Shown: piece by piece, positions 36,361 to 44,569 of the stretch
Layout of the letters: each line of letters begins with the position of its first letter
Position numbering within the stretch: position 1 is the stretch's first letter
Assembly (NCBI RefSeq): GCF_025144145.1
Contig: NZ_CP083548.1
Span: forward strand, 112,418 to 176,417
Source: Leisingera sp. M658
GTDB taxonomy: Bacteria; Pseudomonadota; Alphaproteobacteria; Rhodobacterales; Rhodobacteraceae
Length of the DNA stretch: 64,000 nt
Direction of reading: 5' to 3'
Position numbers and translations under genes: made by a program
The notes under the pieces: model-generated
The model's input: the letters and a program-made list of their open reading frames with translations, nothing else
What the model was told of the DNA's origin: nothing
The model's database searches: none

Positions 36361-37416
36361 TTAAATCCCTCCCTCTATTCGCTCATCAGCCCCGGCGCCA
36401 AATCCCGGGTACAGGTATAAATCATTCACGTCCGGCTGGTCCGCATCCGGGTCGGGCCGCGACCGGATCCAGCTGGTATGTCCCAGCCGGGTGGTGCCGC
36501 CCAAGGATGCGCGCGGCACCTCGTCGCCTGCCAGGATCAGGTTCACGTCCCAATCCAGAAAATCCCCGGCATAAGACCGCACAATCGCGCGCAGCCGTTT
36601 CAAAGCCTCGCCGCCCGGCAGCAAGCGTTCATAATCTTCCAGTTTCAACGGCCCGATCCGGATGCGGAACTTGGCCGAGCGGCTCCAGACCTTGTTGCCG
36701 ATGCTGGTGCTGTGCCCCAGCCCGCCATAGCCCAACTGCCAGCGGTCGTCCGGCTCCAGCTCCAGCCAGCTGCCGACAAACTCTTCCAGCTGCACCGGCA
36801 CCTCAAAGAATGCCGACAGGATCGATACCAGCCCCTCGGCATTCTTGGCACCCTTGGCCAGATGACCAGCAAAATGCAGCTTGGCGAGATCAGGCATGTC
36901 GTCCCGGTCGCCGAATTTAAATCCGTTATAGCCGATCAGCGACGACACTTTGCGCGCCATCGGATCATCGGCCCGGTCAAAACTGACCGCCGGAGAGCCT
37001 TGGGTCCAGGCCCGGTACAGCAGGCTCATCAACCGGTGTGTCAGCATGTCGGCAAAGGCCACCATCGTCGGGTCGCGGTGGTTGCGCTTACGGTCGCGGG
37101 CGTATTCGGTCAGATGCAGCGGCAGCGGCCCTTGCGGCCCGAACAGACCGAAAAACCGGTTGGTCAGAACCGCCGGTTTGCCCCCCTCAGCAGGTTTGAA
37201 ATCCGCAATGGTCGAGGGCGGGAACGCCAGTTCTGCCTCCTGCCCCAAACGCAGCTTGTCCTCGCGCGGGCGGCGGCTTTCGCCAAGGCGCGGGGCGTCA
37301 TTGAAATGCGCCTCCAACACCCGCAAGGCCTGAAAAACATGGTGCTTTTCAGGCGCCATGGCCAATCGGCCATACAGGCTCAGATCGTCCGGCCGAGGCC
37401 CTTTTCCGGTCGCCAT
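36361..37416 (-). CDS. tssG: TssG baseplate wedge protein
   Basis: 351-residue TssG (VC_A0111/ImpH family): FQALRVLEAHFNDAPRLG near the start, FFGLFGPQGPLPLHLTEYARDR in the middle and FLDWDVNLILAGDEVPRASLG near the end. It forms the TssF2-TssG wedge with the upstream gene. The start lies 37 bp inside the end of tssF in another frame; no earlier start would fit the family better. Confidence 0.96.
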   Translation of the reverse strand: MATGKGPRPDDLSLYGRLAMAPEKHHVFQALRVLEAHFNDAPRLGESRRPREDKLRLGQEAELAFPPSTIADFKPAEGGKPAVLTNRFFGLFGPQGPLPLHLTEYARDRKRNHRDPTMVAFADMLTHRLMSLLYRAWTQGSPAVSFDRADDPMARKVSSLIGYNGFKFGDRDDMPDLAKLHFAGHLAKGAKNAEGLVSILSAFFEVPVQLEEFVGSWLELEPDDRWQLGYGGLGHSTSIGNKVWSRSAKFRIRIGPLKLEDYERLLPGGEALKRLRAIVRSYAGDFLDWDVNLILAGDEVPRASLGGTTRLGHTSWIRSRPDPDADQPDVNDLYLYPGFGAGADERIEGGI

Positions 37417-39257
37417 CTGGCAATTTCCCCGCGTTTTTCAGTCTTCAGGACTGTCTCCGTGAATGAGTTGATGCTGGCATAACCGCGCATGAACCGCTCC
37501 AGAACGGCCCCCAGCACATAGATGTTGCTGCCCTCGAAATAACTCTCGTCAAAGCCCAGGGTGATCTCCAGCCCGCGCACAGCGGTCGACAGGATCTCGT
37601 CGCTCATCCGCCGCACAATCGGGCGTGCGCCCACCGACAGGATCCCCTCCAGCTGCTTTTCGGTCACCCGGTCGCCCAAGGGCGCATAAAGCCCGACCAG
37701 CTCGCGCAGCGCTTCCGCCGACTGGCCCTTGCCGGTTTCGGCAATCGACACGTAATTCAGGCTAAGATGCGAAATCAGCCGCCAGGCGGTGTCCCCCTGC
37801 GCCAGCGTCGGATGCGGGCGGGTTGGTGAGACCGGCAGCGTCACTTTGCGCACCGGCCCGCCTTCGGGCAGATGGAACACATCATCATTGCCGGTGGCCA
37901 GCAGCATCGGCAGGTCGCGGTTGGTGCACAGCGCGTTAACCGCCAGCTGCTCCAGCCCCGAGGAATAGGGCACCTGCGACCGGTCCACCAGTGTCAGGTA
38001 GACTTCCGACCCCAGGTAGGAACTGCGCACCCCGCGCAGACGTTCCTTCTCCGAGCGCTGCCGCATCCGCCGTTTGACGGTGTAATAGGCCGGGTGACTT
38101 TCGCCTGCGGCAGTGAAATCATTGGCCGAATAGAACGGGCGGAAGATCACGTCGTCCTCGCCCTCGCCGCTGATCCCGGTCACGCTGTTCAGCCCGTAAA
38201 TCTCAAAATCCAGGCCCGCAGTCCGGTTCGGGATCACGTGGTGTTCGGTATCAATCGGCGCAATCCGCACCCGGTCGCAGCGTTTTTCAAACAGGTTCAC
38301 CGCCGGCACCGTGTTCAGCTTGAACACATCCGGCACCACAATCGGGGCGATCTCCGGCATCCCCTCGCGCAGCAGTATGTACAGATCAACCTCGTCGCCC
38401 GCGGATTTCTTCAACCCCTCCTGCAGCCCCTGCAGTTCCACAAAACGGAACCGCTCCGGCATCGCAAAATACTCCTGCAGCAGCCGATAGCCATCATAGA
38501 CCCGGCGCGGCAGCGGCAGCAGCGCCTCCTCCGGGCCAAAGCCCTTTTGCACCACTTTGGCCCCGCGCAGCGGCAGCTGCCAATCCGCTCGCCGGTCGGT
38601 GGAGCGCGCAACAATTCCTTGCACCTGTGTGCACAAGAGCTCAAGCAGCGGCCAGCTGTTGCCCGCCTCGCTGGTCAGATACAGCGACAGATCATCCAAC
38701 CCCAGCTTGCTGATCGGATCGCCATCAATCCGTTTGATCCGCAACCGGATGCCTGCGCGCGCGTCATATCCTGCGGCAACGCCCGCTGCGACCAGCTCAC
38801 CGCGGCCGTCGATATACTGTGCTTCGGTGATCTGGATCGGCCACATTGTCAGATCGGCCGAGGTGCGGAATTCGCAAGGCGTCTGCTCGCCCTCGGTCAG
38901 CCGCGACCGAAGCGTCGATCCGCGCTTCAGCACATAGCCGCTTTTGACCGCCGAATTCGCCACATCCGGCTCAAACGACGCAATCATCATCGACGGCGTC
39001 GGCGCCAGGTAATGCGGATAGATGATTTCCAAAAGGTTCGAGGTAAAATTCGGATATTGCAGCTCCAGCTCCAGCTGAACACGGGCAGTCAGAAACGCCG
39101 CCCCCTCCAGCAGCCGTTCCACATAGGGATCAAGAACTTCGACCCCTTCCATCCCCAGGCGCGCGGCGATCTTGGGATAAGCGGCGGCAAACTCCCCGCC
39201 CATATCGCGCAGGTAGTTCAGCTCATTTTCGTAATGGGTCAGCAGCCGTGTATCCAT
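37380..39257 (-). CDS. tssF: TssF baseplate wedge protein
   Basis: 625-residue TssF (VC_A0110/ImpG family). Signatures: YENELNYLRDMGGEFAAAYPKIAARLG at the N-terminus, LEGAAFLTARVQLELE, YPHYLAPTPSM, and the long C-terminal beta-rich domain. It begins 1 bp after the tssE stop (ATGTAAGATGG) and overlaps tssG, so the baseplate genes are translationally linked. Confidence 0.97.
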   Translation of the reverse strand: MDTRLLTHYENELNYLRDMGGEFAAAYPKIAARLGMEGVEVLDPYVERLLEGAAFLTARVQLELELQYPNFTSNLLEIIYPHYLAPTPSMMIASFEPDVANSAVKSGYVLKRGSTLRSRLTEGEQTPCEFRTSADLTMWPIQITEAQYIDGRGELVAAGVAAGYDARAGIRLRIKRIDGDPISKLGLDDLSLYLTSEAGNSWPLLELLCTQVQGIVARSTDRRADWQLPLRGAKVVQKGFGPEEALLPLPRRVYDGYRLLQEYFAMPERFRFVELQGLQEGLKKSAGDEVDLYILLREGMPEIAPIVVPDVFKLNTVPAVNLFEKRCDRVRIAPIDTEHHVIPNRTAGLDFEIYGLNSVTGISGEGEDDVIFRPFYSANDFTAAGESHPAYYTVKRRMRQRSEKERLRGVRSSYLGSEVYLTLVDRSQVPYSSGLEQLAVNALCTNRDLPMLLATGNDDVFHLPEGGPVRKVTLPVSPTRPHPTLAQGDTAWRLISHLSLNYVSIAETGKGQSAEALRELVGLYAPLGDRVTEKQLEGILSVGARPIVRRMSDEILSTAVRGLEITLGFDESYFEGSNIYVLGAVLERFMRGYASINSFTETVLKTEKRGEIARWRPEKGLGRTI

Positions 39258-39258
39258 C

Positions 39259-39756
39259 TTACATGGCCCTTTCCATTTCCACTTCGCCGGTGGTCAGATC
39301 GACCTTGCTGCGCAGATACAGCTCCAACGGCATCGGCTGCGCCCACATGTCGGCGCGGATTTCCAGCCCCACGGTCATCTCGGTCGCATCAGTGCCATCC
39401 TGCAGCCGCACATCCACCGAGCCTTCGATGATCCGCGGTTCATAGGTTGCAATCGCCTGCTTGATCGACTGGCGGATCGCCTCGGCCTTTTCACTGGTCG
39501 AGGCTTCGCCTGCCACTTCGATCAGCCCGTAGTTCAGCACCGAAGCCGACACTGATGGGTATTTCTGCGCGTCAAAATGGCTTTCGACATTCTGGGTATT
39601 CAGCAGCCAGGACAAATCGCGCTGGATGATTTCGCGCAGCCGCCCAAGATCGATAACCCGGCTCTCGCGGGTTTCCTTCAGATCGCCAGGTGCATTATCG
39701 GTCAGCCGGTCCAGCAGCGAGGGCTGCAGGCGCTCGGCCAGAGTTTTGTCAGCCAT
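39259..39756 (-). CDS. tssE: TssE gp25-like baseplate protein
   Basis: 165 residues with the gp25/W lysozyme-like fold: LLNTQNVE (family LLNTR region), YPSVSASVLNYGL, and the C-terminal QAIATYEPRIIEGSVDVRL. It nucleates sheath polymerisation on the baseplate. Its ATG lies within the tagJ stop region (8-bp overlap). Confidence 0.95.
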   Translation of the reverse strand: MADKTLAERLQPSLLDRLTDNAPGDLKETRESRVIDLGRLREIIQRDLSWLLNTQNVESHFDAQKYPSVSASVLNYGLIEVAGEASTSEKAEAIRQSIKQAIATYEPRIIEGSVDVRLQDGTDATEMTVGLEIRADMWAQPMPLELYLRSKVDLTTGEVEMERAM

Positions 39757-40552
39757 TCTCTATGTCATGCCCATCCATCCGGAGTGTGCGCACATCCATG
39801 ATGGCAATATCTTCGTCGCCGATCGTCAGCAGACGCTGGCCAAGACCGGTGTAGGTTTCCGCGCCGGCATCCTGCCACACGGTGGCGCGCGCCAGCATCG
39901 ACAGACCATCGGCTTTTTCCGAACCGGGGTAGCGCGTCGGAATCATCGCCGCCACCGAACCGCCGCCCGCCAGGGTCAGCGTGCCGGCCGTCCAGACCGC
40001 ATCGCGCAAATCGCTCGGCTCCTCGGCCTCGAATGAGACGATCTGCGCAAACGGCAGCCAGTAGTATTTACCGTTGACAACGGCCTCCAGCACCGGGCCC
40101 AGCCGCATGTCGGCATCGGCGATCCAGTCAAATTTCTTGCCGTTGACTTCGCCGGGGCTGGCCGGGGCCGCATCAAAGGCCTTGGCACGCAGCTCCGCCG
40201 CTTCTTTGGGATTGCCGGTTGCCAGCAGTTTCTGCGCCTCGATCAGATGCGCCAGCCATTCCTCGGGCTCGCCCAGGATCAGCGGCGATTTTTCACCGGC
40301 AAAAACCTTCTCGCGGTAGACCTCGCAGATGATCGCCTCGCGGTAGGCCTGCGCCATCACCGTGGCGCCTTCATCCAGCCCCGCCGCCGCCTTCAGCTGG
40401 GCAATCGCCCGGTTCCAGTCGCCCAGCACGCACAACAGCTGAAACAGGAAAACCCGCAGCTTGGCGTTGCTCGCATCACCCCGGATCTTTTGCTGCAGCG
40501 CCTCCAGCGCCGCCCTGGGATCACCAGCTTTCAGATGCTCTTCGGGTGTCAT
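39749..40552 (-). CDS. tagJ: TagJ (ImpE/SciE family) accessory protein
   Basis: 267 residues. N-terminal TPR-like helices (AGDPRAALEALQQKIRGDASNAKLRVFLFQLLCVLGDWNRA) and a C-terminal ImpE domain with FDWIADADMRLGPVLEAVVNGKYYWLPF. TagJ of Pseudomonas binds the TssB N-terminal helix and modulates ClpV recruitment; Agrobacterium also encodes one. Because two proteins here share almost the same TssB N-terminus, TagJ could bind both. Reading resumes after a strong stem-loop downstream of hcp. Confidence 0.95.
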   Translation of the reverse strand: MTPEEHLKAGDPRAALEALQQKIRGDASNAKLRVFLFQLLCVLGDWNRAIAQLKAAAGLDEGATVMAQAYREAIICEVYREKVFAGEKSPLILGEPEEWLAHLIEAQKLLATGNPKEAAELRAKAFDAAPASPGEVNGKKFDWIADADMRLGPVLEAVVNGKYYWLPFAQIVSFEAEEPSDLRDAVWTAGTLTLAGGGSVAAMIPTRYPGSEKADGLSMLARATVWQDAGAETYTGLGQRLLTIGDEDIAIMDVRTLRMDGHDIENG

Positions 40553-40604
40553 GGGGTCTACTCCGCAACTGGGGTGGATGCTGCAAATACGTCAGAAAAA
40601 CAGA

Positions 40605-40629
40605 CCCCGGGCATGAAAAACGCCCGGGG
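40605..40629 (-). terminator. Stem-loop/partial terminator downstream of hcp
   Basis: Perfect 8-bp stem CCCCGGGC/GCCCGGGG with a 9-base loop, 14 bp after the hcp stop. Read on the minus strand it is followed by TCTGTTTTTCTG. As an attenuator inside the operon it would leave more transcript for tssB-tssC-hcp than for the baseplate genes, matching the high copy need for sheath and tube proteins. Confidence 0.75.
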
Positions 40630-40642
40630 CCAGCCATTGGTT

Positions 40643-41143
40643 TTACTCGACCTTGCCGGTCTGAACGTTCCACTTGAAGGTGCCTTCAGTGGTCAGCTTA
40701 CCGGTTTTCTGGTTGGTCGATTTGTACTCATGCTCGATCGAGGCATAAGCCAACGACCAGGTCTCTTCCGGGATGCCGTCTTCGCTGCCCGAGATCGAGT
40801 AGCTGTCGATCACCACGTCTTTCAGCTTCCAGACCGAATAGACCAGCAGGCCTGCGCTGGCGCTGTCGCCCGACCGGCACCAATGCATGATGATTTCCGG
40901 ACGCACGGTGCCATTGGCCACCGACAGCGCCAGACCATTGGACGCTTTGCCCATCTGCGAGGTCAGTTCGATTTTGCCGAAGTTTGAATTTGCATGCATC
41001 CGCTGGGTCGACCCCAGATCGGTCATTTCAACGGCACGCTCGACATTCCAGCTTGCGGACTGGATGACGATCCATTTCTTGTGCTGTTCTTCTGTCGCGT
41101 CACCATCGACATCCGAGATTTGCACAAACATGTTAGCAGCCAT
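40643..41143 (-). CDS. hcp: Hcp (TssD) inner-tube protein
   Basis: 166-residue Hcp with the family pattern: MFVQISDVDGDATEEQHKKWIVIQSASWNV at the N-terminus, KIELTSQMGKASNGL and VVIDSYSISGSEDGIPEETWSLAYASIEHEY. It forms stacked hexamers inside the TssBC sheath and carries small effectors. No toxin extension is present. It lies 67 bp after tssC and is bounded by stem-loops on both sides. Confidence 0.97.
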   Translation of the reverse strand: MAANMFVQISDVDGDATEEQHKKWIVIQSASWNVERAVEMTDLGSTQRMHANSNFGKIELTSQMGKASNGLALSVANGTVRPEIIMHWCRSGDSASAGLLVYSVWKLKDVVIDSYSISGSEDGIPEETWSLAYASIEHEYKSTNQKTGKLTTEGTFKWNVQTGKVE

Positions 41144-41191
41144 TTTTCTATCCTTTCAATAACTAAGATCTCTACTGCGCTATGATCGTTT

Positions 41192-41218
41192 GAGGCTGGG
41201 GAGTGGAAAATCAGCCTC
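41192..41218 (-). other. Stem-loop spanning the tssC stop codon
   Basis: GAGGCTG/CAGCCTC 7-bp stem with a 13-base loop overlapping the end of tssC. It has no T-run, so an mRNA processing or stability element is more likely than a terminator. Confidence 0.45.
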
Positions 41219-42707
41219 CCTTTTCCGAGGGCAGTTTGGATACCAGCCGCAGCGAGACAGAAAGCCCCTCAAGCTGGTAATGCGGGCGTAGGAAGAATTT
41301 TGAGGTGTAATACCCCGGGTTGCCCTCGACCTCTTCCACAACCACTTCGGCTGCGGCCAGAGGTTTGCGCGCCTTCTCGTTCTCCGAAGAGATATCCGCG
41401 TTGAAATCAACATAGTTGTTGATCCAGTCCTGCAGCCAGGATTCCATGTCCTGACGGCTTTTGAACGAGCCGACTTTGTCCCGCACCATGCATTTAAGAT
41501 AGTGCGCAAACCGGCATGTGGCGAACAGATACGGCAGCCGCGCGCCCAGATTGGCGTTGGCCGAGGCATCCGGGTCGTCATATTCCGCCGGTTTGTGCAG
41601 TGATTGCGCGCCCATAAAGGTCGCAACATCGGTGTTTTTGCGGTGAATAAGCGGCATCATGCCGTTCTTCGCCAGTTCCGCTTCGCGCCGGTCATCGATG
41701 GCAATCTCGGTCGGGCATTTCTGATCGACGCCGCCATCGGTGGTCGGGAAGGTATGCGAGGGCAGGTTTTCCAGCGTGCCGCCGCTTTCCACGCCGCGGA
41801 TCCGCGAGCACCAGCCGTACATCTTGAACGAGCGGGTGATGTTCACCGCCATGCCATAGGCCGCGTTGACCCAGCCGTATTTCTCGCTGGTGGCGCCTGC
41901 GGTGTCTTCCTCAAAGGCAAACTCGTCCACCGGATCGGTTTTCGAGCCATAGGGCAGACGGCCCAGGAACCGCGGCATTGCCAGACCGACGTATTTCGCA
42001 TCCTCGCTGTCGCGCAAGGAGCGCCAGGCGGCATATTCCGGGGTCTGGAAAATCTTGGTCAGATCGCGCGGGTTCGACAGTTCCGACCAGCTGTCCATCT
42101 GGAACAGGGTCGGCTTGGCGCCGGTGATCAGCGGCGCATGGGCGGCCGCGGCAATCTTGGACATTTCACCCAGCAGCTCGATGTCCGGCGGTGAGTGGTC
42201 GAAATGGTAATCTGCCACCAGGGAGCCGTAAGGCTCGCCGCCCAGCTGGCTGAATTCCTCGGTGTAGATCTTCTTGAACAGCGGCGACTGGTCCCATGCC
42301 GTGCCCTTGAATTTCTTCAAGGTCTTGGACATCTCTTTCTTGGTAATCGGCAGCACCCGGATCTTGAGCTGCTCATCGGTCTCGGTGTTGTTGACCAGAT
42401 AGTGCAGACCGCGCCAGGCGCTTTCCAGCTGCTGGAACTCCGCGTTGTGCAGGATCAGATTGACCTGCTCGGTCAGCTTCGCGTCAATCGCCGACACAAT
42501 GCTCTCGATCGAGCGCAACGCGTCATCGGACACCAGCGCAGTATTTGCCAGCGCCTGCTCGGCCAGGGTTTTGACCGCGCTTTCAACGGCCGTCTTGGCC
42601 TGGTCCGACTTGGGGCGGAATTCCTTTTGCAGCAGGCTTGCAAATTCGGCAGAGCCAAAGGCGGCTTCCCCACCAGCGGCTTCCGCCTGGAGTTCTTCTT
42701 CAGCCAT
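41211..42707 (-). CDS. tssC: TssC contractile-sheath large subunit
   Basis: 498-residue VipB/TssC. Signatures: LHNAEFQQLESAWRGLHYLV, YHFDHSPPDIELLGEMSKIAAAAHAPLI, MPRFLGRLPYGSKTDP and the C-terminal FFLRPHYQLEGLSVSLRLVSKLP. It pairs with TssB to build the sheath. AGGAGGACAG precedes the ATG. The giant protein carries a diverged copy of this fold, so this replicon has one canonical and one variant large-subunit domain. Confidence 0.97.
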   Translation of the reverse strand: MAEEELQAEAAGGEAAFGSAEFASLLQKEFRPKSDQAKTAVESAVKTLAEQALANTALVSDDALRSIESIVSAIDAKLTEQVNLILHNAEFQQLESAWRGLHYLVNNTETDEQLKIRVLPITKKEMSKTLKKFKGTAWDQSPLFKKIYTEEFSQLGGEPYGSLVADYHFDHSPPDIELLGEMSKIAAAAHAPLITGAKPTLFQMDSWSELSNPRDLTKIFQTPEYAAWRSLRDSEDAKYVGLAMPRFLGRLPYGSKTDPVDEFAFEEDTAGATSEKYGWVNAAYGMAVNITRSFKMYGWCSRIRGVESGGTLENLPSHTFPTTDGGVDQKCPTEIAIDDRREAELAKNGMMPLIHRKNTDVATFMGAQSLHKPAEYDDPDASANANLGARLPYLFATCRFAHYLKCMVRDKVGSFKSRQDMESWLQDWINNYVDFNADISSENEKARKPLAAAEVVVEEVEGNPGYYTSKFFLRPHYQLEGLSVSLRLVSKLPSEKGG

Positions 42708-42722
42708 CTCTGTCCTCCTCTC

Positions 42723-43238
42723 TTATTCTTCGCTCTCGGCGTCGCCGCCGGGTTTCGGCTGCGCTGCCAAAGTCTTCAGCAGGCTCGGATCCTGAATGAT
42801 CTTCGAGATCAGATCCTCGGCGCCGGTCTTGCCGTCCATATAGGTCATCAGGTTCGAAAGCTGGGTGCGCGCTTCCAGCAGCTCGCGCAGCGGCTCCACC
42901 TTGGCGGCAATCGCGGCAGGCTTGAAATCGTCCATGCTCTCAAACGTGATATCGACCGCCAGGTTGCCTTCGCCGGTCAGCGTGTTGGGCACCGTGAAGG
43001 CGGCGCGCGGCGCCATCGACTTCATCCGGTCATCGAAGTTGTCCACGTCGATTTCCAGGAACTTGCGGTCCGCAACTGCAGGCTGCTCCACTTCGGATTT
43101 GCCCGCCAGGTCGCTCATCACGCCCATCACAAACGGCAGCTGCACCTTCTTCTCGGCTCCATACAGCTCGACGTCATATTCGATCTGGACCCTTGGTGCC
43201 CGGTTGCGGGCGATGAATTTCTGTGAACTTCCGGCCAT
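42723..43238 (-). CDS. tssB: TssB contractile-sheath small subunit
   Basis: 171-residue VipA/TssB: SSQKFIARNRAPRVQIEYDV, LPFVMGVMSDLAGK, KFLEIDVDNFDDRM and PRAAFTVPNTLTGEG. AAGGAGACC precedes the ATG. The first 154 residues are about 88% identical to the N-terminus of the giant protein, and the DNA is also close, which indicates duplication with later gene conversion or strong selection to fit the same partners. Confidence 0.97.
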   Translation of the reverse strand: MAGSSQKFIARNRAPRVQIEYDVELYGAEKKVQLPFVMGVMSDLAGKSEVEQPAVADRKFLEIDVDNFDDRMKSMAPRAAFTVPNTLTGEGNLAVDITFESMDDFKPAAIAAKVEPLRELLEARTQLSNLMTYMDGKTGAEDLISKIIQDPSLLKTLAAQPKPGGDAESEE

Positions 43239-43308
43239 CTAGGTCTCCTTACTCGTCTTGCTTTCACGGTTGCCGCGGCCCGTTCCGCCGCTGCAGATCC
43301 CGCGTCCG

Positions 43309-44382
43309 TCAGTCGTCGTCATTTTCGTCGATCCCGCCGATAAGGTGGACATTCTCCACCCCCTGCGGGGCCATGTCATTCATAATGGTGAGGAAGTCGG
43401 CCCCCACCAGTTTCTTCGCCCGCTCCAGCAGGATCGGCAGCGGGCTCGACGGCTCCCGCCGCCGGTAATAGGCAATGATACGGTCCAGCGCATTGGACAC
43501 ATCCATCGGCGAATTGATCACCCCCGGCGCTGCCGCCGCAGCGCTGCCGCCAGCAGCCGGCGCGGCCGCGCCGCCCTCGTCAGCCGCCGCATCCTCTGCG
43601 GCGCCGTCATCGCCGGCGCCTTCCTCAGCACTCATGTTGCCATACTCACGAATGCGCTTGGCGATCTGCTGCAGCAATTTGATCAGCGCACTCAGATCCG
43701 GGCCCTGCCCCGGTGTCTGTTCATCGAACACCGCTGAGATTGCCCGGACATTCTCTTCCGCCGCCACGATTGCCGCAAGCCTTGCAGACACGATTTCTTC
43801 ATCGCTGTCCTGAAAGGCGGCGCCGATAGTGGCCGTGTCCGGAATATGCTCCATGTTTTCGGGGGCGGTCACCACCCCTTCGGCAATCTCAATGTCGCGC
43901 AGGCAGAACCGGCCAAAGCCGCGGCTTTCGCTCAACGGTGCGCGGCGCAAGGAACGGTAGAGCGGCGATGGCCCCGCCATCCCGTCCGGCTGGCCGCATA
44001 AATCCTGAATCGCATTGATCCGCATGGTCGGGTCGCCGTCGTCCTCATCCAGCTCCGGATGGCAGCTCTCCCAGAACTCCTCCAGGCAGCCGCGGATATA
44101 GGCGGTCGCATCGGCAAAGCCGGCCAGCCCTTCGGACTGCAGCAGCGCATCGCCAAGAAACACCGCAGCGCGCAGATCATGACTGCGCTCCAGAACTTCC
44201 AGCGCCTTCTTTTGAACTTCGCGGTAATCCGGATCCGTCGCCTCGATCGTCTCGTTGCCCACCACCGATTCTTCCCCCGGCTGGGCGGCCAGCTCCATCT
44301 CCGTGAAGGCTGGATCGTATTCGAGGTTCTCGCCGCTGGGCGCGTCGTCCCCTTTGGATTGCAGTAATGCTGCTGGATCCAT
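43309..44382 (-). CDS. tssA: TssA baseplate/sheath assembly protein
   Basis: 357 residues. The ImpA_N domain is clear (SGENLEYDPAFTEMELAAQ, WESCHPELDEDDGDPTMRINAI). An Ala/Gly-rich linker (about 268-295) precedes a short C-terminal domain (NALDRIIAYYRRREPSSPLPILLERAKKL) of the type found in short TssA proteins. It is the first gene of the 30-kb operon and starts opposite the 44.6-kb operon across a 187-bp region with a perfect palindrome. Confidence 0.95.
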   Translation of the reverse strand: MDPAALLQSKGDDAPSGENLEYDPAFTEMELAAQPGEESVVGNETIEATDPDYREVQKKALEVLERSHDLRAAVFLGDALLQSEGLAGFADATAYIRGCLEEFWESCHPELDEDDGDPTMRINAIQDLCGQPDGMAGPSPLYRSLRRAPLSESRGFGRFCLRDIEIAEGVVTAPENMEHIPDTATIGAAFQDSDEEIVSARLAAIVAAEENVRAISAVFDEQTPGQGPDLSALIKLLQQIAKRIREYGNMSAEEGAGDDGAAEDAAADEGGAAAPAAGGSAAAAAPGVINSPMDVSNALDRIIAYYRRREPSSPLPILLERAKKLVGADFLTIMNDMAPQGVENVHLIGGIDENDDD

Positions 44383-44569
44383 TGTCTTGCTTGCCCCCCG
44401 CTTTTTTTCCGGTTTTGCGGCTTTATTGACGTAACGTCAAGCAAACCCCCACCCTTTTCAGGTCCGGTGGTTAAGGCTGCCCTAATCTCAAACTAAAACT
44501 TGACCCCAAGTGAGCCTTATCGGCATCCTAAAGTCAAATGGTTTCACAACTTTTTGCGGCGGACGAATA
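44383..44569. promoter_or_regulatory. Divergent T6SS/Exb promoter region with palindromic operator candidate
   Basis: 187 bp between the starts of tssA and the hypothetical gene at 44570. It contains a perfect 15-bp palindrome TTGACGTAACGTCAA at 44426-44440, about 44 bp upstream of tssA, in an otherwise asymmetric sequence. One factor bound here could control both operons. No core promoter could be called with confidence; TTGACG within the palindrome could itself serve as a -35 element. Confidence 0.6.
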
